This document shows, piece after piece, positions 32,304 to 41,500 of a stretch of DNA of 64,000 nt. Position 1 is the first letter of the stretch, and the number at the start of each line of letters is the position of its first letter. The notes below the pieces were generated by a model. The model was not told where the DNA came from and ran no database searches. It saw only the letters and a program-made list of their open reading frames with translations. Source of the stretch: Streptomyces diastatochromogenes (lineage in GTDB: Bacteria > Actinomycetota > Actinomycetes > Streptomycetales > Streptomycetaceae); assembly GCF_002242805.1 (NCBI RefSeq), contig NZ_MCGQ01000023.1, positions 248,421 to 312,420 of the forward strand, read 5' to 3'. The position numbers and the translations under genes are program-made.

Positions 32304-33491
32304 TCACGTGGGAATACGTACCGTCTCCACCCAGCTCGGGGGCTGTGGTGCGGCTGAGCCGATCAGAGCCGCGATGATGCGGCAGGGTGGGTTCTCGTCG
32401 GGCCAGGGGGTGAATCCGTCGGTGAGGACGACGATGATGCTCGGGCGGTCCGGCGTCGCGAGCGCTGCCGCGATACCGACGCGCATGTCCGTGCCGCCAC
32501 CGCCGCCCAGGGTGATCTGCTCGGTGGCCGCCACCCGGGACACGGCCTGCACGTCGGCGTCGCACGCGAGCACGGTCACGCGATTACCCCGTACGCCCAC
32601 CTCGCGCAGGACGCCCGTCACCTCCGCGAGGGCGGCGGCCAGTTCGGCGTCCCCCATCGAACCGGAGGTGTCGATGACGACGGCCACCCGCGGCAGCGGG
32701 CGGCGCAGGCTCGGCAGGACGACGCCGCGCAGCGCCGGGGTGCGGCGCGAGGGGCGGCGGTAGGTGTAGTCGACGGCTCCGGCGGCCCATGCGGCGGCTT
32801 CCCGGACCGCGCCGGACAGCGCCCGCCGCCAGTCCACCGTGGGTTCCAGGACCTCCTCGGCCCAGCGCTGCCAGCCCACGGGCAGGGTGCCACGGGTGCG
32901 CTGATGGGCGCGCATCGCCTCGGCGGTCTGCCGCCGCAGGGCCTGCGACTCGACCTCGCCGAGCCGTGCGGGGCCGGCCGACTCGGGGAGTTCCCAGGGC
33001 GAGGGCCGGGCGTGGGCGCCCGATCCGCAGTCCGGCGCCCGCACCTGTGGCGGCAGCTGATCGACGTACACCTCGAACAACTGGCCCTCGGGGAGGCCGA
33101 AGAGGCGGGGTTCCATGCGCCCCTCGGGCAGGCGCAGGCCGTCGGCGAGCAGGTCGTCGTTGATCTCGCAGTCCTGCGCGACGTTGACGCGGTGCCAGTC
33201 GCGCTGGGCTGCGGCGGGGAGCCGGTCCGCCCGGCCGTGGTGGTCGCGCAGCAGGTGCGCCGCCTCGTGCACCCAGACGCCCGCGAGCTCGGGCACCGGC
33301 GTCGCGTCGACGAAGGCGGGCGACACGTAGCAGCGCCAGTGCCGGTCCACCCCCATCGTCGGAACCTCTGTGCTCGGCACGACGGTCAGGGCGTACAACG
33401 CCGACGCCAGATACGGCCGGTCGCTCGCCGCCCGGTAGCGGGCGGCGAGCAGTTTGGTCATGTCCAGGGTGCGGCGGGAATCCTCCGTCAT
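32304..33491 (-). CDS. VWA-domain protein with metallopeptidase-like N-terminus (DUF2201)
   Basis: The 395-residue protein has an N-terminal zincin-like domain with HEAAHLLRDHHG (HExxH at about residue 75) and a C-terminal VWA-like domain with MIDAS residues VVIDTSGSMGD, TDMRVG and LTDGFTPWP. Such proteins pair with MoxR ATPases and are thought to work as chaperone or remodelling systems. ATG at 33491 is 10 nt after the MoxR stop. Fourth gene of a coupled operon. Confidence 0.88.
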   Translation of the reverse strand: MTEDSRRTLDMTKLLAARYRAASDRPYLASALYALTVVPSTEVPTMGVDRHWRCYVSPAFVDATPVPELAGVWVHEAAHLLRDHHGRADRLPAAAQRDWHRVNVAQDCEINDDLLADGLRLPEGRMEPRLFGLPEGQLFEVYVDQLPPQVRAPDCGSGAHARPSPWELPESAGPARLGEVESQALRRQTAEAMRAHQRTRGTLPVGWQRWAEEVLEPTVDWRRALSGAVREAAAWAAGAVDYTYRRPSRRTPALRGVVLPSLRRPLPRVAVVIDTSGSMGDAELAAALAEVTGVLREVGVRGNRVTVLACDADVQAVSRVAATEQITLGGGGGTDMRVGIAAALATPDRPSIIVVLTDGFTPWPDENPPCRIIAALIGSAAPQPPSWVETVRIPT

Positions 33492-33501
33492 CCCGCCCGC
33501 C

Positions 33502-34713
33502 TCACCGGCCGGCGCCGGGCAGCGCCCCGGACATCTGCAGCAGGTCCAGGAAGCCGTCGATGCCGGGCGGTACGGGCCAGTCGAGGTGCCGCATCGCCGC
33601 GAGGTCGGTGGCGGCCCGGGCGGCCACGTCCGGTACGCCCGCGTCCACGGCCTTCGCCAGCACCGCCCAGCCGGCCTCCCACCGGGGCCGGGTGAGGTCG
33701 CTCTGGATGGCGGCGACCACCGCGATGAGGAACGCCAGCTGCCGGTCGCCGCGGTCGGGCAGGGCGAAGGCGTCGGGGTCGGCGAGGACACGGTCGGGGT
33801 CGGGCAGATCGAGGTGTTCGAGGTAGGACAGCAGCTCGATGCCCGCACCGTCCCCGACAGCCCCGGTGAGCGCGGCGGCCAGCGCCTCGCGCCCGGCACC
33901 GGCCGCGTACCCGGTGGCGAGCAGCTTGAGTGCCATCTCCCAGGTGCGTGGGGACGGCCAGGAACGGCCCCGGCTCTCGGCGTCGCCGGGGATGTGGTGG
34001 ACCAGGCCGGGCCGGGCCGTGAGGAAGCCGGAGATCGCGCCACGGGCCCGTGCGACCGCACCGGGCACCTTGGCGGCAGCGACGACGGGGACGGTCACCT
34101 CCGGCCAGGTGCCGGCCATGCCGCGGGCGACGGTCCGGGGGTCGTGGGTCCATTCGAGGTGGACGAACCGGTTGGCGAGCGGCGGGCTGAGATGCCAGCC
34201 GTCCGCCGCGCTGGACGGCGGGTTGGCGGCGGCGACGATACGTACCGCCTCCGGCAGGACCAGGCTGCCGACCCGTCGTTCGAGCACCACCCGCAGCAGC
34301 GCCGCCTGCACGGCCGGTGGTGCGGAGGACAGTTCGTCGAAGAAGAGCAGGCCCTGTCCGGCCCGGGCGAGACGGACCGCCCAGTCCGGCGGAGCCATCG
34401 GCACACCGGTCACGGCCGGGTCGTCACCGACGATGGGCAGTCCGGCGAAGTCGGAGGGCTCGTGCACGCTGGCGATGACGGTCTCCAGCGGCAGGCCGAG
34501 TCCGGCGGCGAGTTGCTCCAGGGCGGCCGACTTGCCGATTCCCGGCTCACCCCACAGCAGGACGGGCTGATTGGCCGTCACGGCGAGGGCGAGCGCCTCC
34601 AGCTGCGGGTTCGCGGCGGGCTCGGTCCGTCGCGCGCGGAGCCTGCGGTTGAGGTCGTCCGCGGCCGCCAGTGGGCCGGACGGCGCGGTGGCGGCGGTAC
34701 GGTCGGTGCTCAA
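33502..34713 (-). CDS. MoxR-type AAA+ ATPase
   Basis: The 403-residue protein has Walker A GEPGIGKSA (about 55-63), Walker B GLLFFDELSSAP (about 121-132), sensor I ANPPSSAADG and the arginine-finger region around RFVHLEW. MoxR ATPases drive conformational work on VWA partners. The start is TTG at 34713, forming a TTGA overlap with the ankyrin-gene stop. No other start fits the Walker A spacing. Confidence 0.9.
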   Translation of the reverse strand: MSTDRTAATAPSGPLAAADDLNRRLRARRTEPAANPQLEALALAVTANQPVLLWGEPGIGKSAALEQLAAGLGLPLETVIASVHEPSDFAGLPIVGDDPAVTGVPMAPPDWAVRLARAGQGLLFFDELSSAPPAVQAALLRVVLERRVGSLVLPEAVRIVAAANPPSSAADGWHLSPPLANRFVHLEWTHDPRTVARGMAGTWPEVTVPVVAAAKVPGAVARARGAISGFLTARPGLVHHIPGDAESRGRSWPSPRTWEMALKLLATGYAAGAGREALAAALTGAVGDGAGIELLSYLEHLDLPDPDRVLADPDAFALPDRGDRQLAFLIAVVAAIQSDLTRPRWEAGWAVLAKAVDAGVPDVAARAATDLAAMRHLDWPVPPGIDGFLDLLQMSGALPGAGR

Positions 34714-36512
34714 GAGGCCGGTTCTTCCTCATCGTCGGGGTCGTCCGCTTCGTCCGAGTAGTACTCGTCCTGCTCGTCCATCCATTCGTCCCACCACTCG
34801 GCGCCGACGCCCGGATGCTCCTCCTCCACGCGTTCCCGCAGGAAGGCCAGGTCGGGCCGCTTGTACCGACGGACGAGCTGGGCGAGCGACAACTCGGACT
34901 GGTCGATCACGTCGAGCCGCGCCCCGGCGGCGACGAGCGCCTCCACCAGCGCCTTCGAACCGAGGTCGTTGACCGCCACGAACAGCGGCGTGCGCTCCCG
35001 TCGGTCGCGGGCCTCGACGTCCAGTCCCTCCGCCAGCAGCCGCGGCAGCAGCGTCTCGTGGTCGAGGAGGTTCAGTACGTGCAGCAAGGTGCGGCCGCCG
35101 GCGTCCCGCACCCGGGGATCGACACCCGCGTCCAGGAGTTCCAGCACGCCGGGAGTGTCACCGTGCTGGGCGCGCAGGAACAGTTCGTGTCGTTGCGCGC
35201 GCAGCGCCTTGGGCAGGCGGCCTTCTCCGGAGGTCCACGTCTGCTCCACGGCGAAGCATCCGGCGACGGCACCGCCGAAGGCGCGCAGGGCGCGTTCGCG
35301 TTGTTGTTCCTCGTCGCTGTGCGGCATGTGCAGCAGGCCGCCGGGCCGGAAGGCCACCTCGTGCCATTCGCCCCGGCACCTGACCCGCACGGGCGCGGGA
35401 GCCGTCGGCCCCGGCGGGCCGACCAGGCCTTGCGGGACCTGGAGGGAGGGCAACAGCGCCTCGCGGACGAGCGGATGCAGATGCTCCGCCGCAACGCCTC
35501 CGACGCGCATCAGGTCGAGGTCGGGGAGTCGGCGCCACAGGGCCTCGGCGAGGATGGGCTCGCCCTTGACGTCGTCCCGGTCGACGGCTCGCACCAGTAG
35601 CCCGCCGGCGTCCGTGGGCTCCAGCAGGAGGTAGGTCCGCCAGTGGGCGGCGATGAGGAAGCGGTCGCCGACGCCCTCGGCCGTCTGCCGGCGGACTTCC
35701 GGTTCCAGGCGGGTGTGGTTGAGCGCGATCCCGCCGAGGAGCCGCTCCGGGTCCGCCTGGTACCAGCCCGACTTCTGCGGGGGTGTCAGGTCCACCTCGA
35801 TGCCGGCGGCGGCGAAGGCGGCCTGTGTCTCGCCCTTCTGGTGCAGCAGCGTGGCCCACTCGGCCCGCGCCGCCGGGTCTCCGTCGCCGGGTTCGGCCGT
35901 CGGCAGTTCGTCCGTGCCGCGCGGGGTGGCGTCGGCGTGCAGGAACGGTGGCCTGTCCGTGCCGCCGCCGCACCGTTCGCGCAGCTCGGCGGCGTGCCGT
36001 ACGTCCCACAGGTGCCGCGCGGACCGCCAGTCCTCGGTGTTCGGCCCGAAGACGCCTGCGGCCTGCTCGTCCGTGACCGTACTGAACCGCAGGGCGATCC
36101 GCTGCGGTCCGTCGATCATCGCGGGAGTGGTGAGGTGCAGGTACGGCGTGGTCCGGCGGCCCTCGTCCGGTGCCTTGGGGCGGTAGCGGGCGAGGACGAC
36201 CGTCCTGTCGGTGGCGAGCGTGGTCCGTCCGCCGAGCACGCGCGGCAGGTGCCAGCGCAGCAGGTCGGGGGCGAAGTGGCGGAGGTCGTCCTCGAGGGCC
36301 GCGGCGACGTCGTCGCCGCAGTGGTCGGCGACCTCGGACAGGTCGAAGGTGACGTCGGCGTTCGCCGCCGCGCAGGCACCCTGCCAGTCACCGGCCAGCC
36401 GGCACTCGGTCGCGCGCTCGATCATCCAGCGGGGCACCGCGTACCGGCGGATCCGGCGCCGGCTTGCCGCCTCGTCCGGGGGAAGGCAGCGGAGTTCGCC
36501 ACGAGAGCTCAC
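34710..36512 (-). CDS. Large protein with C-terminal ankyrin repeats
   Basis: The 600-residue protein has about 430 N-terminal residues that I do not recognise, including IERATECRLAGDWQGACAAA, which occurs in AAA/VWA-associated actinobacterial proteins. Three to four ankyrin repeats follow (HGDTPGVLELLDAGVDPRVR, GGRTLLHVLNLLDHETLLPR, RTPLFVAVNDLGSKALVEAL) and then a very acidic tail (DDPDDEEEPAS). It may be the adaptor of the MoxR/VWA machine. GTG at 36512 overlaps the LRR stop (GTGA). Confidence 0.82.
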   Translation of the reverse strand: MSSRGELRCLPPDEAASRRRIRRYAVPRWMIERATECRLAGDWQGACAAANADVTFDLSEVADHCGDDVAAALEDDLRHFAPDLLRWHLPRVLGGRTTLATDRTVVLARYRPKAPDEGRRTTPYLHLTTPAMIDGPQRIALRFSTVTDEQAAGVFGPNTEDWRSARHLWDVRHAAELRERCGGGTDRPPFLHADATPRGTDELPTAEPGDGDPAARAEWATLLHQKGETQAAFAAAGIEVDLTPPQKSGWYQADPERLLGGIALNHTRLEPEVRRQTAEGVGDRFLIAAHWRTYLLLEPTDAGGLLVRAVDRDDVKGEPILAEALWRRLPDLDLMRVGGVAAEHLHPLVREALLPSLQVPQGLVGPPGPTAPAPVRVRCRGEWHEVAFRPGGLLHMPHSDEEQQRERALRAFGGAVAGCFAVEQTWTSGEGRLPKALRAQRHELFLRAQHGDTPGVLELLDAGVDPRVRDAGGRTLLHVLNLLDHETLLPRLLAEGLDVEARDRRERTPLFVAVNDLGSKALVEALVAAGARLDVIDQSELSLAQLVRRYKRPDLAFLRERVEEEHPGVGAEWWDEWMDEQDEYYSDEADDPDDEEEPAS

Positions 36513-37642
36513 CGGTAGACACTCCCTATCGCGCGCAGGTCGGGATGCGCCCTGCCGACGGGCCGCAGACGCTGGGTGAAGGACCGCTTCACCTTGCGGG
36601 GCAGGCCGGGCCCCAGACCGACGTACTCCAGGGGCGAGTTGTCGGGCACCGCCGCCAGCAGTGTCTTCGCGCCCCGGCCGGTCAGGCCGGTGTGGCACAA
36701 CTCCAGTCGGCGCAGCGGGCTGCCCGGCAGGGCGGCGGCCAGCGCGTGGGCGCCTTCGTCGCCGGACGTGTTGGCGGGGGCGCCGAGGCTGCGTTCCGAC
36801 GGCGGCCGGCCCAGGTCGAGTGCCTCGATCCCGCCGAGGGAGTCGGCGAGGGCCCGGGCACCGGCGGGGCCGATCCCGTTGCCGCCCAGGCCGAGGCGCA
36901 CCGGCCGTGCGGGGTCGGTCGCGGCGGCGAGGATCGCGGCGCCTTCGTCTCCGAGGTGGTTGGCGGGGAGGTACAGCTCGCGCACACCCGCCTCACGGAT
37001 CAGCGCCGCCAGCAGCGGGGCCGCTTCGGCGGTCAGGCCGTTGCCGCCGAGGAAGAGGCGCTCCACCGGGCTGGGCCGGTCGGTGAGGGCGTCGAACAGG
37101 GCCCGCAGACCGTCGGTGGTCAGACCGGTGTTGACCAGGTCGAGGGTGCGCAGCGTGGTGTTGCGGCGGAGCATCGCGGCGAGCACGCGGGCGCCTTCGT
37201 CGCCCACCGGGTTGCGCTTGAGCCACAGGGCGCGGACGGTTCCGTCCGTCGTCAGCGCGTCGGCGAGCGCGGTGACGCCCGCCGGGCCGATGCGGTTGCA
37301 GCCGAGGTAGAGCGTGTGCAGACCGTGGCCGTCGACCAGCGCGTCGGCGACCGCGCGGGCTCCCTCGTTCCTGATGGCGTTGGTGCCGAGCAGGACATGC
37401 GCGGCGTGCGGCGAGGCCGCGGCGACGGGCATCAACCGGACGGCGCCGACCGCTCCGAGGCCCTGCTTGCACAGGTCGACACGACCGTCCGCGCGCACCG
37501 TGCCGAGCGGGAAGGTCTCGTCGGCCTCGACCGGCTGCGCGGACCGCAGTCGGGCGAGCAACGGCTCCAGAGCGGCGGGGTCGCTGATCGGGATGTCCGG
37601 GTGCTCGATCGCGGGGCAGCGTACGGGTGTCGGCTGCGTCAT
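36509..37642 (-). CDS. Ribonuclease-inhibitor-type leucine-rich repeat protein
   Basis: The 377-residue protein is built of about nine RI-type LRRs (LHTLYLGCNRIGPAGVTALA, VRALWLKRNPVGDEGARVLA, VERLFLGGNGLTAEAAPLLA and so on) after an N-terminal cap. LRRs bind protein partners, and here it probably serves recognition in the four-gene unit. ATG at 37642 has GGAG at 5 nt. It is the first gene of the operon and overlaps the ankyrin gene by 4 nt. Confidence 0.88.
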   Translation of the reverse strand: MTQPTPVRCPAIEHPDIPISDPAALEPLLARLRSAQPVEADETFPLGTVRADGRVDLCKQGLGAVGAVRLMPVAAASPHAAHVLLGTNAIRNEGARAVADALVDGHGLHTLYLGCNRIGPAGVTALADALTTDGTVRALWLKRNPVGDEGARVLAAMLRRNTTLRTLDLVNTGLTTDGLRALFDALTDRPSPVERLFLGGNGLTAEAAPLLAALIREAGVRELYLPANHLGDEGAAILAAATDPARPVRLGLGGNGIGPAGARALADSLGGIEALDLGRPPSERSLGAPANTSGDEGAHALAAALPGSPLRRLELCHTGLTGRGAKTLLAAVPDNSPLEYVGLGPGLPRKVKRSFTQRLRPVGRAHPDLRAIGSVYR

Positions 37643-37751
37643 CACCACTCCACCGGTCCATCGCCGGTGCCCGGCTCGCCGAGGGCGGCATCGCCCTCCG
37701 CCCGCCCAGGACGAACCGACGCCAATCGACTTTCCTCCACGACAAGGGCGG

Positions 37752-37824
37752 CAAGACTGGTCGGATTCGAACCGACGTCCTCCAGCTTGATGCTTGGGCG
37801 CGACGACCTCTGCGCTACAGCCTT
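37752..37824 (-). tRNA. tRNA-like gene, anticodon not assignable
   Basis: On the minus strand AAGGCTG (37824-37818) pairs with CAGTCTT (37759-37753) as a 7-bp acceptor. GCGC-N10-GCGC forms the D arm, and GTCGGTTCGAATCCGAC is a perfect T arm with TTCGAAT loop. The anticodon region (CCAAGCATCAAGCTGG) cannot form a regular 5-bp stem with a 7-nt loop and has no T at position 33; it is about two bases short. It may be a tRNA pseudogene or a non-canonical tRNA. No CCA is encoded. Confidence 0.5.
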
Positions 37825-37933
37825 GCCGTGGAGATCATAGCGGCTTTCGCCTCTGTGTTCGGACCCAGTTGGACTCGACCGGGCGACGAAGGCCGCCGGT
37901 ATGACGCGATGGGCTGCCTGGGCCGAGCCTCGT

Positions 37934-38536
37934 TCAGATGTACTCCGTCGCCGCGTCGAGCAACCAGTCCGCCAGATAACCGGCGAAGGACGAACGGACC
38001 AGGACCCAGAACCCGGCCCGGGGTTCGTCCCGGGCGACCAGCACGATCTGTGTGCGGCCCAGTGTCGTCTGGGCGCTGCGTCCGGCGCCGAAGGCCCGCG
38101 GATGCAGGTCCAGTGGGCAGCCGTGGGCCAGCAGGTCGCGGGCTCGGGGGCCCGTGACAAGGAGCGTGGTGCGCTGGGCGGAGACGTCGGTGACGGAGAC
38201 GGGTTCGTCTCCGGCGGCCTCCCGGATCCGGCTCTCCAGGTCCCGCCCGCCACCCGGTGAGCCCACCAGCAGCCATTCGTCCGGACCGAGCCACAGGGCG
38301 GTCAACTCCCCCGCGCGTACCACGGTGTTCGGCTGGAGGGGCAGGGGGAGGTCCAGCGCGAGCCCGACGGCTTCCGCCGCCGCCCCCTTGGCGTCGAGGC
38401 GCACGTTGATCTGGGTCAGGAAGGGGAGTTCGGCCAGCCGGATCGCCCCCGCGGACGTACGTGTCGCGGCGGCCAGGCGATCCGCGACGTGCGACAGGGG
38501 GCTGCGGAGCGGGACGGTCAGGGCGGTCTCAGCCAT
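37934..38536 (-). CDS. soxG: Sarcosine oxidase gamma subunit
   Basis: The 200-residue smallest-but-one subunit of heterotetrameric sarcosine oxidase has a GcvT-like fold (VSVTDVSAQRTTLLVTGPRA, LHPRAFGAGRSAQTTLGRTQIV). It helps channel the methylene group to tetrahydrofolate. ATG at 38536 lies 8 nt inside the soxDA reading frame, so the two are coupled. Last gene of the demethylation operon. Confidence 0.92.
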   Translation of the reverse strand: MAETALTVPLRSPLSHVADRLAAATRTSAGAIRLAELPFLTQINVRLDAKGAAAEAVGLALDLPLPLQPNTVVRAGELTALWLGPDEWLLVGSPGGGRDLESRIREAAGDEPVSVTDVSAQRTTLLVTGPRARDLLAHGCPLDLHPRAFGAGRSAQTTLGRTQIVLVARDEPRAGFWVLVRSSFAGYLADWLLDAATEYI

Positions 38537-41500
38537 CGCGGCGGGCTCCCTCGGGGTCGTAGAGGACAGGGCTTGCGACGGTCACCGGGACCAGGTGGTC
38601 GCCCACGGGGGCGTACAGGCGCTCCCCGATACGCTCCCGGCCGCCCTTGATCAGGGCGAGCGCGAACGTCCGGCCGAGGGTCGCGCTGCGATAGCTGGAG
38701 GTGACGTGGCCGAGCATCGGGACGGGCGGGGCGGGCAGCACGCTGTCGGCGACCAGGTGGGTGCCCTCCGGGAGGAAGGTGCCCGGGTCCTCGGGGAGGA
38801 GGCCGACCAGGTGCTTGCGGTCGGGGCGGGCGGTGTCGGCACGGGCGTGGGAGCGCTTCCCGATGAAGTCGGGCTTCTTCTTCGACACCACCCAGCTCAT
38901 GCCGAGGTCCTGAGGAGTGACGGTGCCGTCGGTGTCCTGGCCGATGATCGGGTAGCCCTTCTCCGCCCGCAGGACGTGCATGGTCTCCGTGCCGTACGGG
39001 GTGATGCCGTACGGGGCGCCGGCCTCGTACACGGCCTCCCAGAGGGCGCGAGCCGCCCAGGGGGACACGTTGATCTCGTAGGCGAGTTCGCCGGAGAAGC
39101 TGATCCGGCACACCCGGGCCTCGATGCCCGCGACGGTGCTCTCGCGCCATGCCATGAACGGGAAGTCGTCGTTGGAGACGGCCAGTCGGGGGGCGAGAGC
39201 GCCGAGGACCTCGCGGGACCGGGGGCCGACCAGAGCGACGGTGGCCCACTGCTCGGTCACGGACGTGCAGTGGACCCGGAGTTCGGGCCACTCCGTCTGC
39301 AGCCACTCCTCCATCCAGTCCAGTACGGCGGCGGCGTTGCCCGTCGTCGTGGTGACCAGGTAGCGGTCCTGGGCGAGGCGGATGACGGTGCCGTCGTCGA
39401 AGACCATGCCGTCCGGGCGGCACATGACGCCGTAGCGGATCATGCCGACCTTCAGGGTGCTCATCATGTTGGTGTAGAGCCGGTCGAGGAGGACGGCGGC
39501 GTCCGGGCCCTGTACGTCGATCTTGCCGAGGGTGGAGGCGTCCATGAGGGCCACGCCCTCGCGGGCCGCCCGGCACTCGCGCAGCACGGCGGCCTCCATG
39601 TCCTCGCCGTCCTGCGGGTAGTACCAGGGGCGCTTCCACTGGCCGACGTTCTCGAACAGGGCGCCGTGCGCGACATGCCAGTCGTGCAGGGCGGTCGTCC
39701 GGACGGGGTCGTGCAGTGCGCCTCGGTCGCGGCCCGCGAGCGTGGCGAAGGAGACCGGGGTGTAGGGCGGCCGGAACGTGGTCGTGCCGAGCGCCGAGAT
39801 GTCCACCCCGAGCAGTTCGGCGACGATGCCACTGGCCAGGACCCCGGAGGTCTTGCCCTGGTCGTTGGCGGTGCCGGCCGTGGTGTAGCGCTTGGTGTGC
39901 TCGACCGAGCGCATACCGGCGCCGGTCGCGCGGGCCAGGTCGTCGACGGTGACGTCGCGTTGGAGGTCGACGAAACGGGGGGCATCCGAGGCGCCGGGGA
40001 CGACGTACACGTGCAGGGGAGGCGTCTGCCGCGGCTGCGCGGCCACCGCCGGAAGGCGGGGCGCTTCGGCGGTGTAGCCCTCGGCCTCGACCGCCCGGGC
40101 ACCGGCGGCCGCGCCCTGGGCCAGAGTCGCGGCCAGGTCGAGGGCGCCGCGCGCACTGCCCACGACCTCGACCGCCTGGCGGCAGGTGTCCGGCACGAAG
40201 GAACCCAGCGCTGCGTCGTGCCGCAGCTTTCCGCCCGCCTGGCTGAACAGGTGCGCCACCGGGTTCCAGCCGCCGGAGACCAGCAGCAGGTCGGCGGCGA
40301 ACTCCCGCTGAGCGATGGCCTCTCCGTACGGGGCGACGGTCACCGTGGTGAGCCGCGCGTCGCCCTGCGTGCCGGTGACGGCGTGACCGGACAGCACCTC
40401 GATGCCCGCGGCACGGGCGCGGTCCGCCCACTGCCCCGGTTCGGGGCGGGTGTCGACGATCGCCGTGACGTCCACGCCTGCCGCGGCGAGGTCCAGCGCT
40501 GCCGCGTAGGCACTGTCGTTGGTGGTGAACACGACGGCGTGCCGGCCGGGCAGGACGCCGTGCCGGTTGACGTACGCGCGGGCCGAGGCGGCCAGCATCA
40601 CTCCGGGGCGGTCGTTGTCCGCGAAGGCCAGCGAGCGCTCGTGGGCGCCCGTGGCGAGGACGACGCGACGTGCGCGGATGCGCCAGACACGTTCGCGGGA
40701 GACCTTCTCGGGGGCCTCGGCGCCGAGGTGATTCGTACGGCGCTCGACGGCGAGGAGGTGGTTGTCGTCGTAGTAACCGAAAACGGTGGTGCGGCGCAGT
40801 ACGCGTACCTCGGGGACGGCGTCGAGCTGCTCACCCGACTCGTCCACCCAGTCCAGGAGTTCGCCGGTGCCGAGGAGGCTGCCGCCGAGTTCCGGCCGGT
40901 CGTCGGCCAGGATGACTCGGGCGCCGCTCCTCGCTGCGGCGGCCGCCGCCGCCAGGCCGGCCGGGCCCGCACCGACGACCAGCAGGTCGCAGTGGGCGTG
41001 TACGGCGTCGTAGCGGGCGGGGTCCGGTTCGGTGGCGAGGCGGCCCTGACCGGGGAGGCTGCTCGCCACCAGGCCGTCGTAGAGCTCGACGGTGGTCGCG
41101 GGGAGCATGGGCTCCGGGAAGGGGGCCTCGATCTGGACGACCGCGTTGGGCTCTTCCACGCCGGCCGAGAAAACGCCGCGCGGGCGGCCGAACTTGATGC
41201 TGGTGCCGGCCTGGATGACACCGTTGGCGAGGAGGGCGGAGGCGAGGGTGTCGCCGCGGAAACCCTGGTATTCGGTGCCGTCGAAGGTGAAGGTCAGGGG
41301 GGCGCTTCGGTCGACTCGGCCACCGGTGGACAGGCGGTAGGGCTGGGTGGTGTCCCGTGCCGGGGGCTCCGCCCCCGGAGCCCCGATCGGCCCTGAAGGG
41401 GCCTCGTCCTCAAATGCCGGACGGGCTGGTGACGCCGGACGCGGCCGAGCAGGCACCGCACGACGCTCGAGAGTCTCCGGACGCTCCTCCCCCGCCCGGT

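Noticed and set aside
37627..37840. Short plus-strand frames across the tRNA-like element (reading GRIRTDVLQLDAWARR and GFEPTSSSLMLGR)
   Set aside because: These are the usual spurious translations of tRNA-type sequence. The nucleotide stems explain the conservation better than a protein.
38052..41396. A 1114-codon open frame antisense to soxDA (and similar long antisense frames at 887-3205, 4282-7824 and 43781-46453)
   Set aside because: High GC keeps antisense frames open in Streptomyces. Their translations are Arg/Gly/Asp/His-rich low-complexity sequence, whereas the opposite strands encode recognisable enzymes with proper motifs.
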